From: Vigna angularis
Lineage: Eukaryota; Streptophyta; Magnoliopsida; Fabales; Fabaceae
Assembly: GCF_016808095.1 (NCBI RefSeq)
Contig: NC_068971.1
Span: 50,919,631-50,983,630 of the forward strand
Direction of reading: 5' to 3'
DNA: 64,000 nt
Below are positions 27,054 through 39,309 of this stretch, piece after piece. The stretch's first letter is position 1. Each line of letters begins with the position of its first letter. The notes under the pieces are model-generated. The model ran no database searches. It was not told the origin of the DNA and saw nothing but the letters and a program-made list of their open reading frames with translations. A program made the translations under genes and the position numbers.

Positions 27054-29058
27054 TCAAGCATTAACTCCCTCCTCACGGAGCAGCATTTGATCAAAGTGCC
27101 ACACACCTGAAAATTCACATCAAAGAAAACAAAGCAATTAGATTTCTTTTTTCTTTAAAAGCATTTGGGAATGACATATTCAGCAGAGTAGGATGCAGCT
27201 GAACAAATAGTTGTTTACCATGTCCTTTGCCAACTCTTCTGAGCTGAGCAACGTACTCGGAGATTTTTTTAATGGCTTCGACCTACCCAAATAGAAACAA
27301 ATTATTTTTGTTTGGTCAATTTAAAATTTAAAGTATGTCAATTAAATATTGATCAAAGTCACTTAATAATTTCTCTAATAAACTATAAGACAAAAAAAGC
27401 TCCCTTAATTTGCAACTCCACATTACCTGTTCACCTAAAAATTCGCTTTCAATAAAATCTGTCAAATGCACATCATTGTTCTTTGAGGCAACCTGTCAAA
27501 CAACATGCAATAAATTCAGAGAAAGGAATCCGCATTTTAATAACATTGAATTGGACATAAATGAGACAGACAAAAAACTCATCTTACACTGTGCAAGTTA
27601 AGAAGCTTCTCATTTGTCAGCTTCTCCAAAGACAGAGCAAGTTCCATTGCTGCAACAAGTAAAAAGCACAAACACATTTCGTGTCATACTTACAAATTTA
27701 CAGGGGAAGTTCATCAGGCAAAGCGAAAACTTTGAACAAGTTGTCTTACATCATTTGTTACATATGAAACGATTCTGGTAAGAAATTTTATAATCTTACA
27801 AAATTAACTCAACGTGTGCATAGAAACAGGTTAAACGTAAAGTGCAATCAGAATTCATTTCAACTTTATAGACAATAGTGTTTATCATTAGAAATATAGT
27901 AATAAATGCAATTTCAAATCATACAATTAAGAGTTGCTGTGAATCTTAATTATTTCAGCTTTTGTTCTATGTTTGTTATACTTATACACAATCTTTAAAT
28001 GTTCAACCCATATCTTGTTATAATAAATGCACACGGTGCAGCAAAAAGAGAACGGTTTGGTTATAAATTATATGGAAAAAAAAAACAGAACAAGAGAGGG
28101 TCATGCACACTAACCATACAGGGCATCTCCCTTTTCCTCATGGTCAAACTCAGAAAGAGGCATCACAATAGATTGCAACTTCACTTTTCCACCACGTTTG
28201 TTCTGAAAATTACATTAACATAACAAATTTCTCAGTATTGCTTTCTAGAGAACAATTCTTAAAGTTAGCATCTGAAATTTGAGGCTGAATCTTTGTATAG
28301 ACTAAAAGCCGTAACTAATTTATACCTGATATTCTATCAATTTCTCAGCATGCTCCCTTTCCTCCTCACTTGACTCCTTAAAAAATCTGCAACGATGGAA
28401 ATCATTAATTAACAACTCCCCACAAGGTAAATTAAAACACCAGAAAGCAGAAACCGTTAATAATTATAACCAAATCATTACTTGGCAAGACCCTTTAGCG
28501 CAACATTGTCCCTGTCGAAGTAGGCAAACATCGCATGATAAACATACGAAACATTGTACTCCACACTGCAAAAAGGAAAAACAAAAATATCAAAGAGAAT
28601 CAAACAGCATAGACCCAGAAAGAATCAAAAGCCTTAATCAACTCCCAAGAATAAAAATAGAGTAAAATTTATAAGGGGTTATCGTTGGTGAATATAACTA
28701 AAAAGAGAATTTTAATTTTGAAGTAAGAAGAGATCGAAGCAGGGTGCCCAACGCACTTGATCTGTTCGTTGACAACAGCTTCACTCTCATTGGTGTACTT
28801 CTGGCGAGCAAGGGAAGCTTCTGGAAGTGTGGGAACAAGGTCGAGCTCCTTCTTGACCTCTTCAAAGGGTTCAAAAACGACGCCGGTTAAGGGACGGTTG
28901 TTTGAGCCCTTGGTGGCGCAGGGAACGAAGCTTTTGGCATGAGAATAGCAGCGAATAGCAGAAGAAGGGTTTATCAGAGGGAGTATATGGTCGGCGTCGG
29001 CGTTGGCGTTGGCGTTGGCGTTGACCAGAGAGAAAGAAGAAGCGGTTCTTAGAAGCAT
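27054..29058 (-). CDS. FER: Ferritin, plastid-targeted
   Basis: Ferritin forms a 24-subunit iron-storage shell in the plastid stroma. Eight exons: 29058-28757, 28565-28482, 28386-28326, 28202-28115, 27649-27588, 27492-27427, 27282-27219, 27106-27054. Seven introns is the known plant ferritin structure, and the product has 259 residues. Residues 1 to about 48 are a transit peptide containing an Asn-Ala repeat. They are followed by the plant extension peptide ([18 protein letters not shown]) and the four-helix core. Ferroxidase-site residues are visible: Glu104 in [11 protein letters not shown], and Glu138 and His141 in EEEREHAEK. The C-terminal helix reads [14 protein letters not shown]. Plant ferritins are induced by iron mainly at transcription; I could not find a confident iron-response element in the 5' flank. 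All splice sites and domains are intact. Confidence 0.96.
28991..29023. repeat. Coding hexanucleotide repeat in the ferritin transit peptide
   Basis: GGCGTT/GGCGTC units on the plus strand read as AACGCC/GACGCC in the gene. They encode alternating Asn/Asp-Ala at residues 13-23. Unit changes add or remove two residues without shifting frame. Confidence 0.9.
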
Positions 29059-32000
29059 GGTTGCATAGAAGAGGATAAACGAACGTGTTATGTTAGTTGA
29101 GCAATGAGGTTCTTAGTGTGAGGTAGATACATGATGAAGCATGATGCTGCATGGAGGTATATGCACACGTTGGAATTGGCGCGTGGGGTGCTCCTCTCCT
29201 GCATCACCATTCGCTCCAATATCTACACTCTTCTGTTCTTCCCTCCAATGAGTGCTCCGTGTTTCTTTCACCTTTTAAGTGGCTAATGTTTTTCTTCATT
29301 TTTTGTTCCTTTCTGTTGGGACCATGTTTCAATCATTCCTCAAACCTTTTTTTAACTGGGCTTTATTCCTGCACCTTCAAATTACGGTTTAACCCTAGTC
29401 AAAGTCAAGGGACATTAAGGTATTTAGAAAAATTTAGGGGTACAATAAGAAAAATGTGGAGTGCATGAAGAAAGCCCCTTTTAATATAACTACATTTTTA
29501 TTGGGTACAAGTTGGGAGAAAGAGCTTCTTTCCCGCACCTCTAAAATTGCTTTTTGCATCTCTTGAAAATTACAATTAACCCTTTTTTTATTTTGAGTTC
29601 CAAAATACAAAATTTAGAGACATTTTGCAAATAAAAAATTGTATTTTGAATCATATGTTTTGAATGTGTATTTTGAAATATTCAATTTAAAATCTAAATT
29701 TTATATTTTAAACTATACAATTTGTCTTTCTGAAAAAAAAAGAGTGAAAAGTGGAAGGAGAGACTGGTAGAAGAAGGTGATGAGTGGTGGAGGTCGAAGA
29801 GGAAAGGATTGAGGTGAAAGAAAAAGAAATGACACCAATGGAGGTGAATGAAAGGACACTAATGGAAGTTAATGGAAATGGATGAAGGTATGTTGGTGGA
29901 AGTGAAAGAGGAGGAAGAAAATATGAATAAATTAGACATTTCATAGTTCTATAGGGTGCAGGTTGAAATGTAAGGAGGTACAGGAAGAAGTTACAGTATG
30001 ATGAGAGTAGCAAAGCCCCATTAAAATGGAAGGCATCAGCCCATCAGCTCATAGCATTTGTACCCGTCATGTTTTGCCGCAATCTGCTCAATGGGCTTTG
30101 AAACTGTGTCAGCTCCAAAAGAGATGACCAACGGATAAAAAACACGACCTAGTAATCAGAATAAAAAAGTGCACATGGAAGTGAAATACATGACCTTGCA
30201 ACATATCGCACAACCTCTCATATTGGTGGAAATTTTTATCCAAATCTTAGTTAGGATTTCACCAACTTCAAAACTTGAGCGAGTGAAAGCAGTGGTTTAA
30301 AATTTAATTATGACTTTATAATTGTAGATACAATAACTTCCAAAATGTTGAACAAATTTATTATTTTTCAGTTTTTAACGAGCATTCCAAAAACATTGTT
30401 AAAAAAATATAAAAAAATTATCTGTCATAAATCATTCACCATATATTGGGAAGAAAACATCATGCATCTCGAAAATGAATCTTGAGAACCACGATGCTCA
30501 TTTAATGTCTGCCTTGGAGGTCTCATGTTTTTTTTCCTTACAACGTGGTGAGATGTCTGTTTCTTGAGCCATTTTTTATTGTCTTCAACGTTCGCAATAA
30601 ACCTCACGACAAGTTTCTGTCTCAGCTTCCATGTCCATGGTCTCACCTTTCGAGGGGTTGAACTTCTAAAACTTTTCACTTTCTTTAATTATTTTTAATT
30701 TAAGAATATCTTTTTGCTTCAACCTAAAAGTGCCTATAAAATATCTTTGACTTTCAATTTCTCAGTAATGTAAGACTTTTTTGTGTGTATTGGGACTGTT
30801 GTCTCTATAAGAGGATAGAAGCCTTGAAACTCATGTTTGTGTCTCATGTTAAGGATTCTTCTTTTAACACTGATATTTAACTGTTAAGGCTGTTCCAATT
30901 TTTAATTTTAATATTTTACGTTGAAAGTGTTGCTTGCTAGATTAAATTAATGGATTTTACTTTAGGATAATAAACTGAAATTTAGTTTAATTTGAATTAC
31001 CATACAGTATCATAATCTCTAACACTGATACTACATCGCCTGGAAATAAATTGAATATAACTTTGAATCATGTGATGCAATTAATGCAATGAAAGCTTGG
31101 GTTTTCTACCACACCAACTCCAACTCTTACAAATTTCAATGGTAATCTCCATTGAAATGAGCTTCATTTATAATAATCCCTACAACTTAATTACATGTCA
31201 GGAATCTTATTAATAGCTTGGTGGAGTTACCTATGATTTCTTTGCTTTAATTTCAAGCAACAATAAAATTAATTTTTTAAATAATGCTCAACATAAAGTA
31301 TACTGTTACTGGGAGAATTTAAAAGAATTTGGAAATTTGATTAATATGTAATTAAGAAGGGAATGGATCCCTACATTGACATTAGCTAGGCAGAGGATCA
31401 TAACCTTTCAATAATTATTTTATATAATAATTTGCATAACAAAATGTAACTTTAGAAAGAAAAAAAAACAACAGGGAGATTGCTTGATAGAAAAATTGGC
31501 TTTAAAAATTACTAACTGAAAGTCCCATTTATTCTTCAGATAATTAATTGATACGAGTTGTTTATTTGTTTTAATTATAGAAAAAATTATCTTATTCATT
31601 TACAACATTTTTTGTTATTGATTACAAAAATTATAAAGTAAGAAAGGCATTAGTAAAAGAGAAAGAATGCAAGCTATGATATGAAAAAGAAAAAAAAGTG
31701 AAACTGTCCAAAAAATATATATTGATTAAATTCTCAACCTACCTTTTTATATGACTTTTCGAATATGTATATTATTTTATTTGAGTCCTTGTATATATAA
31801 TTTTTCATATTTCATGAGTTTTTTATATTGATTTTTTATTTTATTTTTGTAAAGTTTGAAGAAATATATATAAAAAGATCTCACAAAATATAAAAAAAAT
31901 TAATAACATAGATTGGGGTTCTAAAATAATGTTTCCGATGAAGATTGAGAAACTCCGAATGTCAAGTTTCTTTGTTGGTCTTGAAAGATGTTAGACTGTT

Positions 32001-32194
32001 GCAATTACTTGGAGTGTATAAATAATAAGATTGTTGTTAGAATTTTTGCATCTCAGGATAAATAAGGAGGTGTATTAATTAGGGATGTAGATATGTTCTT
32101 TAGGTATTCTTTAAAATTTTGTTCTTTAGATATCAAAACTAGGTAATATAATGTTTTCTTAGTTATTTAGTTTGTTTTGAATACTGTATATGAA
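29059..32194. other. Intergenic region upstream of ferritin, no gene seen
   Basis: The left end is the ferritin 5' flank. A purine-rich low-complexity patch lies at about 29740-29930. A minus-strand open frame of 84 codons at 30425-30679 is basic and unrecognised, and I do not call it a gene. The rest is AT-rich. Confidence 0.6.
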
Positions 32195-32337
32195 TAAATT
32201 ATGATTGTTCCTCTAAAGCTCTTTTATTATAGTTATTCCTCTTTTATTATTTATATCCACGTATAATAAATTATAATTATTCTTCTTTAGGTCTTTTATT
32301 ATAATTATTTCTCTTTTATTATTTATATCCACGAATA
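32195..32337. repeat. Tandem duplication, about 72-75 bp, next to an AT array
   Basis: Two adjacent copies share CTTTTATTATA(G/A)TTATT and CTCTTTTATTATTTATATCC, with CACG(T/A)ATAA at their ends. The second copy runs straight into the (AT)n array at 32341. Confidence 0.8.
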
Positions 32338-32338
32338 A

Positions 32339-32340
<2 letters not shown>

Positions 32341-32426
<86 letters not shown>
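32341..32426. repeat. (AT)n microsatellite
   Basis: About 86 bp of AT dinucleotides directly after the tandem duplication. Confidence 0.95.
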
Positions 32427-32428
<2 letters not shown>

Positions 32429-35249
32429 CTTGCATCAACACAATCAATTATTGTATAAAAACTTCGAAAACATTGCTGTTAATTGGAAACTAACAAGTAG
32501 TATATAAAAATATATTATATTATGGGACCTATTAAAATTAGTTAAAAACATTGAAAAAGAAACTTAGAAAAAATGTATTATAAGTTTTTTCATTATATGC
32601 GACTTTAATCAAATGTGTCAATACACAAGTTCTAACATTAAAATTTACCAAACATTATCACTCAACATTAATATTTTTAAAAAAATCTATAGAAACATTT
32701 TTGAAACAATGGTTAAGAGCGTAACATTAATAAACAAAATGTTGAAAGATTAAAAGCAGAAATAGACAAAGAATTAAGATAATAAAAAAGCATACTTGAC
32801 TCAATTACTATTAATTCGATTTAGGTTAATAAATAGAAAAGATAGTTTGATAAAATGTATATCACGAGTTTCAATTTATTTATGGGAAATTGGTAAGAAT
32901 TTATAAGACATTAGGTTGAATGTAATGAACACTTGAGAACTAATTATTTATCTGTTTTTCATAAAAATGCTATATGAACTCCCTAACTTAACTAAATTAT
33001 ATAAGTATTTTTACATGAATTTCCTTTGTATCGTACGATTGAAAGGAGAAAAATTATGATTAATTTAATTTAAGATAAACTGTAATTATCATCGATTGGA
33101 TTATAATTAAACTCTGATTAATAAAATTTTAATTTTGAAATTTATAAATATAAGATATATAGAAGGTAAAAATGATTGCATTTAATACAACATTGATATT
33201 TGAATACTCAAATCTTTATCGACTTTTGATATTGAAGGATCTTTTGCAAATAATTTTCTCATTTACCGAACAACTACTGAATAGTTTGGAGTTGGATATT
33301 ATTTTCATATTATTGACCTAAACCCTACGTTTGAAACAAAATATATGTATGAACAAGTTAGAAGGGATAATATAGTATGTGTATGAACAAGATAGAATGG
33401 GTCATTTATTGATACAAAATAGAGAAATGAAACTAACCTCGTGTAGTTGCTTAATAGAATAGAATAATGGAATGGCAACAATTTGCCCCATCATTTTACA
33501 TATCCATTTGTGACCAATTAAGTGAAATCAAGACTCTTCTAAAATTGTAGGATGTGAAGTTTAATCACCATTAGTAGGGGTCGCCTATAGCCAGCCCTAA
33601 TTAATACAAATGCATGCATGGAATTGATTAATTATATTTAAAGAAGCAATTAAATATAAATAAAAATTAATCAATAGTGAATAACGATAATATTCCGTGA
33701 GAGGGGGTGTATTTACTTCCTAATACCTACGTACCAATGCTCTTCATCTTAATTTCTCTTAATTTAGAACCTTATTTGTGAAAGGTGGGAAAAAATGGGT
33801 CCTAGTTTAAAACAATAAAATTGTAATATTAGTTTATTTTTGTTTTTCAAAATTTGAGTGTTTTTTAGATTAAAAAGAATATCATTTTGATCCAAAATTC
33901 TAAAAAATATATAAATTATAAAATCCTATAAAAAGTGATTTATGAAATTAAAACATAACTTAACTTACAAATTTGATTTAAATTAGGTTAAAATTTAGTT
34001 TTTAATATGATATTATATGATGAATTAAAGATAAATTTTCTTTCTTAAAATAATATTAGAATCATTTAAAAATTTATTTTAACAAAATTTATTATTTGTT
34101 ATATTCTTTTATCACCTGTTATTAGACTATTTATAAATATTTAGTCTCATTCAAAATGTGTATATTTCAACATAAATTTTTTATCGTATATAAATATATA
34201 AACTTTATCTTACGATAATTAAGTTGAATTTATATATAATTAATAATTAAACTACAATTGTATAATTTCTAAAATCTAAAGACTAAACTGACGGAAAAAC
34301 TAATTAAAGATCAAAAGTGTAATCTAAAGAGAAAGTGCTTTGCTAGAAGTTTTTAACAAATTGTGATATTTTAGAATTTTTCTTAATTTCCTATAAGACA
34401 ACGAATTACTTATGTTTAATTTTTTAATTATGCTGTATTAGCTAAAAAATAATACTTGAAAAAAAAAGAGAGCTATAAAATGATAGCTCACGAGATTAGT
34501 CTTCTCTACGTTTCAAGTTGTGAAAAAGATATTATGTATTGAATGATGAGATTGTGATGTATCTATTTTGTATAGGGTAGAATTTTCTTTGATAAGAAAG
34601 ATACAAGAAAACAAAGTAAACCAAAACCGTTCACTAATCATGCTAAACCATGGGCGCCAGGACTACCCTACATTAATTCAATGAACTCCATTTTCTCGCT
34701 AATTAAGAACCAAACTAATTTACATATAAATCCCTTCAAATTAAAATAATCATATCATTAATTACCTAATTCTTATCTCCCCTTTTAGACTTAACTGTAT
34801 GTCAATTACGTCTTCTTTTTCCCTTAACTTTTTAAGTATCGCTATTTTAGTAGATGTTGCTTTATATGTATTAATATATATTCATAGTCAAAATATAGAT
34901 TTTCGTACGTGTGGGTCCACATTTCTATCATATTAAAATGTAATAATTTTTAAAAATATACAAGGTAAATAAATTTGTAAAGATAAAAGGAGATGATAGG
35001 TTTATTTTTTTAAATTGAAGATTTAGGAAGTTACTATTAAATTAATTAATTATTGTTTTAACTAATTAGAAAACATAAAAATATATAACTAGAAGAAAAT
35101 AGAAATGTAAAATACGTACGTCAATCAATGGAGAAATATATATATGTGTATGTAGTATCTATAGGTCGGCGCATGAGAAGTTTATGATTCTTTATGAATA
35201 ATCGACCGGCTCATGATTGAAGCAACCAACCGATTGGTTATGTGGTAGC
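32427..35249. other. AT-rich intergenic region, no gene seen
   Basis: No protein-like reading frame and no element with defined ends. Short mixed-composition patches at about 33570-33720 and 34650-34700 are unexplained. Confidence 0.6.
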
Positions 35250-35575
35250 ACTGTTAGTAGGTAAGGTGGAAAGCATTAATGGCTAATTAATAGTCATATC
35301 AAGTACAAATATATGATATTAATAAGTAATTAATAGGTTATATCGCCTAAAAATATATTGTGTTAATGGTTAATCAATGTGTTTAGCTGCCACAAGCCCT
35401 ATAAATATACCATTGATATCCAGGTAAATTAACTTGATCTATCCTAATAAGATAAAGACCTCTTTGAAAAAGATATCTGACTTGAGCGTCGGAGTATCTT
35501 CTGCAGGTCAACAACCCATTGGAGTGGATTGCGTTCTTGGAGAGGATTAAACGATCGAAAGAGAATATAACAAAG
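35250..35575 (+). mobile_element. LTR-like remnant related in layout to the eIF2alpha element
   Basis: It begins near TGTTAGTAGGTAAGG (compare TGTTATGTAGTAAGG of the intact LTR), has a TATAAATA box at 35400-35407, and carries ATCTGACTTGAGCGTCGGAG at about 35475, nearly identical to a block in the 18713 LTR. The order and rough spacing fit a diverged LTR of a related family. I could not find a target-site duplication or a clear right end, and an AT array begins soon after. Confidence 0.5.
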
Positions 35576-35603
35576 AAGGATGACCGATCAAAAACTTTTA
35601 ACC

Positions 35604-35605
<2 letters not shown>

Positions 35606-35678
<73 letters not shown>
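35606..35678. repeat. (AT)n microsatellite
   Basis: About 73 bp of AT dinucleotides following the LTR-like remnant. Confidence 0.95.
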
Positions 35679-35679
<1 letters not shown>

Positions 35680-37084
35680 CTATTTTTCAACTAGTTATAA
35701 TATAAGCACGAAGAACGATTTTTATTCATTAATTTCATAATAACTATAGTCATAACAATCAATTTATTTATTACACTACAATAATATATGAAAAACAATT
35801 ATAAATAATTAAAGAAGAAAAGTAATCAAATAATTTAAGATTCAATAGAAATAATAGTACTTGGAATTTTAGTAATATTATGTATGATTGTTATGAAATA
35901 ACTTTGTAATACACATGTAAAATGAGAGGAAGTGTTCTAGTCTGAAATCATGTTTAGTTTTTGATGTAGAAGTATTATGTTGTTGTGTTGTGTGCAGAAG
36001 GCGTTTATTGAAAAGAGTCAAAATATGCACAGAAGTTGAGAAAGAGAAATTAATATTAACGTGCATTCACGTGAATGTTTGTATGTCCAACAAACATCCA
36101 CGTTTAGCTTCATCAATTTCTTCGTATTCACCTGCTTCTCATAAACCCTACTCCTCTAACTCTTACTTAACTAAATTAGCGTCAAACAACCACCATAACC
36201 TTTGGCGGCGCCGGCGATAACCTTTCCCTTTTTTTTTATAGTGTCATAATTTTGTTTTCTCTTCCATTTCTTGGGGTTTCAACTTCAACACTAGGGTCTT
36301 GGATAGTGCCCATAGATTTTGTGCTTGCACATGAATTTCTATTTTTCAATTCTAATTTAATATAATTAATCTCTCTTTATTTTTTGTTCTTTTACAATTT
36401 TAACTTACCAGTTCAAGTTGAGTCATTAATTAGATTTTCGGTCAAAATAACTAAAATATAAAATTTAGAAAAATAGAAAGAAAAAAAAGTTAGAGGGAAA
36501 ACATGCATGTCCCAAAAGCTGCTATTATAGAAGCAACTTATGATAGATTATTGTGCTGATGAGTGAGCTTCATCTGTCGCATTCGAATCAATATCTCAAA
36601 AAGGCGGTTCTTCTCAACGTCATCTATTATATCTGCAGGCTCTGACAGAATAGTTTCATATTTTATCATTGTGGAGTGAGAATGCACCTTCGTATCAAAC
36701 CAAGCACTAAAAAATCAACCCTATTTGTACTAAACTAAATTTTATATATATATATATATATATAGTTTGCTTTTTTTAAAAAATAATTATTTTCAGATAG
36801 AAAAGTTGGTTGAACTAAATTTAACGGTAGTTATGAAAATAAAATATTCTAAAAGTTAGATGTTTATGGATAAAAAAATCACCTTATATATATATATGAT
36901 TGTCCAACAATAAACAAATAATATAATTCATAAAAATATAAATAAGTAATTAATAGAATACCTAAGAGAGAGATTCAAAGAATTAAAATGAAAAATCCTA
37001 AAGAGAAATGGACTAATGTCAAGAGAAGAAAAATGTGTTTAAATAATGGTGAAGAAACCTTTCTTCATAACAGACAAATAGAAA
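35679..37084. other. Intergenic region, nothing recognised
   Basis: AT-rich, with a short (AT)n run at 36743-36764. A more balanced patch at about 36060-36210 contains small open frames on both strands that resemble nothing known. Confidence 0.6.
36743..36764. repeat. Short (AT)n microsatellite
   Basis: About 22 bp of AT dinucleotides. Confidence 0.9.
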
Positions 37085-37203
37085 TGTTAGAAGTGAATTT
37101 TAAGCCTAACTCAACCCCACAAAACCAGTTTATAAAATGAGGTTTGCACCCACTTATAAACTATAAATTGGTCTTATCTCTAGTTGATGTGGGACTTCTA
37201 ACA
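37085..37203 (-). mobile_element. TRIM-like solo LTR (119 bp)
   Basis: The unit runs from TGTTAGAAGT to ACTTCTAACA, with a perfect 10-bp inverted match at its ends. Read on the minus strand it starts TGTTAGAAGTCCCACATCAA and continues with TGGGTGCAAACCTCA and GGGGTTGAGTTAGGC. I recognise this as the LTR of a small non-coding (TRIM-type) retroelement common in legumes. Flanks AGAAA and AGAAG give an imperfect 5-bp duplication (4 of 5). A short MITE is the alternative. Confidence 0.65.
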
Positions 37204-38431
37204 AGAAGAGACAGAAAAAAGCTTCGCAAGGTTAAAGATAATGTGTGATTGTCCACTTAATGAGTCCATTCTCAAAGAAAAAAATAAAAGAAGAAGCAAA
37301 TTTGTTTTAACAACCTTTTTCTAAAATTATAAATATGTTTAAGTGAAATTAATTATACTTTAGAAATATCAATAAATAACATATAGGTAGATATTTCTTT
37401 AAGAAAAAATTGACTATCGCAATTGTTTTGCTCTCCACCGTTTCCACTCCTTCAACTATCGATGATAGAGTTGCTTAACTCTCTTCTCATAAAATCTATA
37501 ATCTCGTATGAGACTTAACAATTTCAACATTTGTTTTAATAGTGCAACAATTCTAAAAAGATATAAAATTTATCATGCAGCTGTTTCACTATTCTTGAAA
37601 TTGTTAAAAATGGATTCAGTGCCATGACGATAATCTCTTGCTCACCTCATTTGCTGCCAACAGCCAAGTCCTTCAGTTCGAAGCATTGTATTAAACTAAC
37701 GATATAAAGAAATAAAAATCAATTTTTTTCATGTAGTGAAATGGTGTTTTCGTGTAAATTTTTTCCCCTTAAATTTCTTGTCTTTGTAATTTTAAATTTT
37801 GGTGTAACTTTGTATTACATTTAACCATTAAATCAACTGATGGATATGATGATTAAAAGAAAGTTTAGTAGAGACAAAAACCAAAAGAAAAACAGAGTCC
37901 AAAAACAAAGCACACCTATATTATTTAAGGCTTAAAGAAAAGTATGGTAAGACTACAGTTAAAGCCTATGTCATCAGCTTTTGTTTCAGAACGATCTGGA
38001 CGCTGAAGGCCTTTTTGGACCCTTTTGAAAATCTGAAATAACCAACTTGTGACACTGTCTGATGCAGAATTTCTCTTTAGAATCCTATTTACCAATCACC
38101 ATATAATATGTAGCTCTTAATCAAATTGCCCACTTGTATACCACTTGGTCCTTTGTGAAAAAACATCCACAAAGTACCCTCTTTTTTTTTTCCAAATTGC
38201 CCACATCAGAAATATAAGTGCAATGCATGATGAAGCTGGGAAGAATGAGAAATGAATTCTTTGGAGTTAAAATTACACATAACCTTGCCTGAGGAAATTA
38301 AATAACCCAACCCATTAGTTTATCTGATAAAAAAAGAGTAATGTTTAGGAGCTGAGTCTGATTGATACTTGAAAGTGATACTCAAACTGTTGCACAAAAA
38401 GCTAGGGACTGGCCTCAAACGGTGTTGGCCA
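37204..38431. other. Intergenic region and LBD12-like 5' flank
   Basis: No gene is seen. The right-hand part is the promoter region of the LOB-domain gene. Confidence 0.65.
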
Positions 38432-38432
38432 T

Positions 38433-38440
38433 TATAAATA
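38433..38440 (+). promoter_or_regulatory. TATA box of the LBD12-like gene
   Basis: TATAAATA is followed by a CT-rich stretch (CACCCTCCCTCTCTTTC), a usual layout for a plant core promoter. It lies 132 bp before the chosen start codon, implying a 5' leader of roughly 100 bases. Confidence 0.6.
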
Positions 38441-38571
38441 CACCCTCCCTCTCTTTCATTCTGTCAAGCTCTGTTCCTAACTTTCTATTATTCTTCTTTA
38501 TTATGCTTTTAAGCTTTTACTCCCAAACCAAACAAGAAATTTTGCAGCTACCCTTTTTCTCCCGTAATCAA

Positions 38572-39309
38572 ATGGCTGGGAATTCTCCATGTGCTTCATG
38601 CAAGCTTCTCAGACGCAGGTGTACCAAGGACTGCATCTTTGCTCCTTATTTCCCTTCCAATGACCCTCAAAAGTTCGCCTTAGTTCACAAGGTTTTTGGC
38701 GCTAGCAATGTTAGCAAAATGCTGCAGGTATCTCACACAGTACCTATGCCTCCTCACTTTTTCTTATTATCATTATGAAAAAGGGAGATATTTGGATTCG
38801 ACTTTAGCTTCTTGTGTTTGATAACTTTTTGGTTCAAGTTAGTTTTTTTCTTCTTGTACTGATGAAAATGTCATACCCACATGTCATATAATCAAAATAG
38901 TATGTATTAGCTTTTGAAGTGGAATTAAATTCATTGTCAGATTCTGAAATGTATGTTAATGGTTCAGGAACTTCCTATTGAGCAGAGAGCAGATGCTGTG
39001 AGTAGTTTGGTGTACGAAGCACATGCAAGAGTTCGGGACCCTGTGTATGGCTGTGTTGGGGCCATATCCTATTTACAAAACCAGGTTTCTGAGCTTCAAA
39101 TGCAGCTTGCAGTGGCTCAAGCAGAGATACTCTGCATCCAGATGCAACAGGAGCCAGTGATGCCAAATCCAGAAATGGAAAACCCAGATCAGAAATCTTA
39201 CCTTCTCCAGAATGAACTCCCTCAGTTTCTCAACTATGCCTCTTCTAGCAATGTAATTTATGATGCTGTCTCAAGAGACAACATTTATGGACATGATATG
39301 GTTTCCTGA
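38572..39309 (+). CDS. LBD12: LOB-domain (LBD) transcription factor, LBD12-like
   Basis: Plant-specific nuclear DNA-binding protein that regulates organ boundaries and lateral organ development. Two exons (38572-38727 and 38968-39309) joined in phase 0 after Gln52 give 165 residues; one intron at this place is typical of the family. The LOB domain fills about residues 5-110. The zinc-finger-like block is CASCKLLRRRCTKDC (C7, C10, C17, C21; spacing CX2CX6CX3C). The GAS block includes FALVHKVFGASNVSKMLQ, followed by the DPVYGCVG motif. The coiled-coil is LQNQVSELQMQLAVAQAEI, close to LX6LX3LX6L. The tail is short and variable. I started at MAGNSPC because family members begin a few residues before the first Cys; the frame is open further upstream but that lies past the TATA box and is unconserved. 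LBD12 is the closest class I-a member I recall. Confidence 0.93.

Noticed and set aside
29059..29260. Iron-dependent regulatory element upstream of ferritin
   Set aside because: A CACGCGCC-type word is present but it does not fit the CACGAG-type element described for legume ferritins well enough to call.
30425..30679. 84-codon basic open frame on the minus strand
   Set aside because: No recognisable motif, no splice or promoter context, and no sign of a neighbouring exon.
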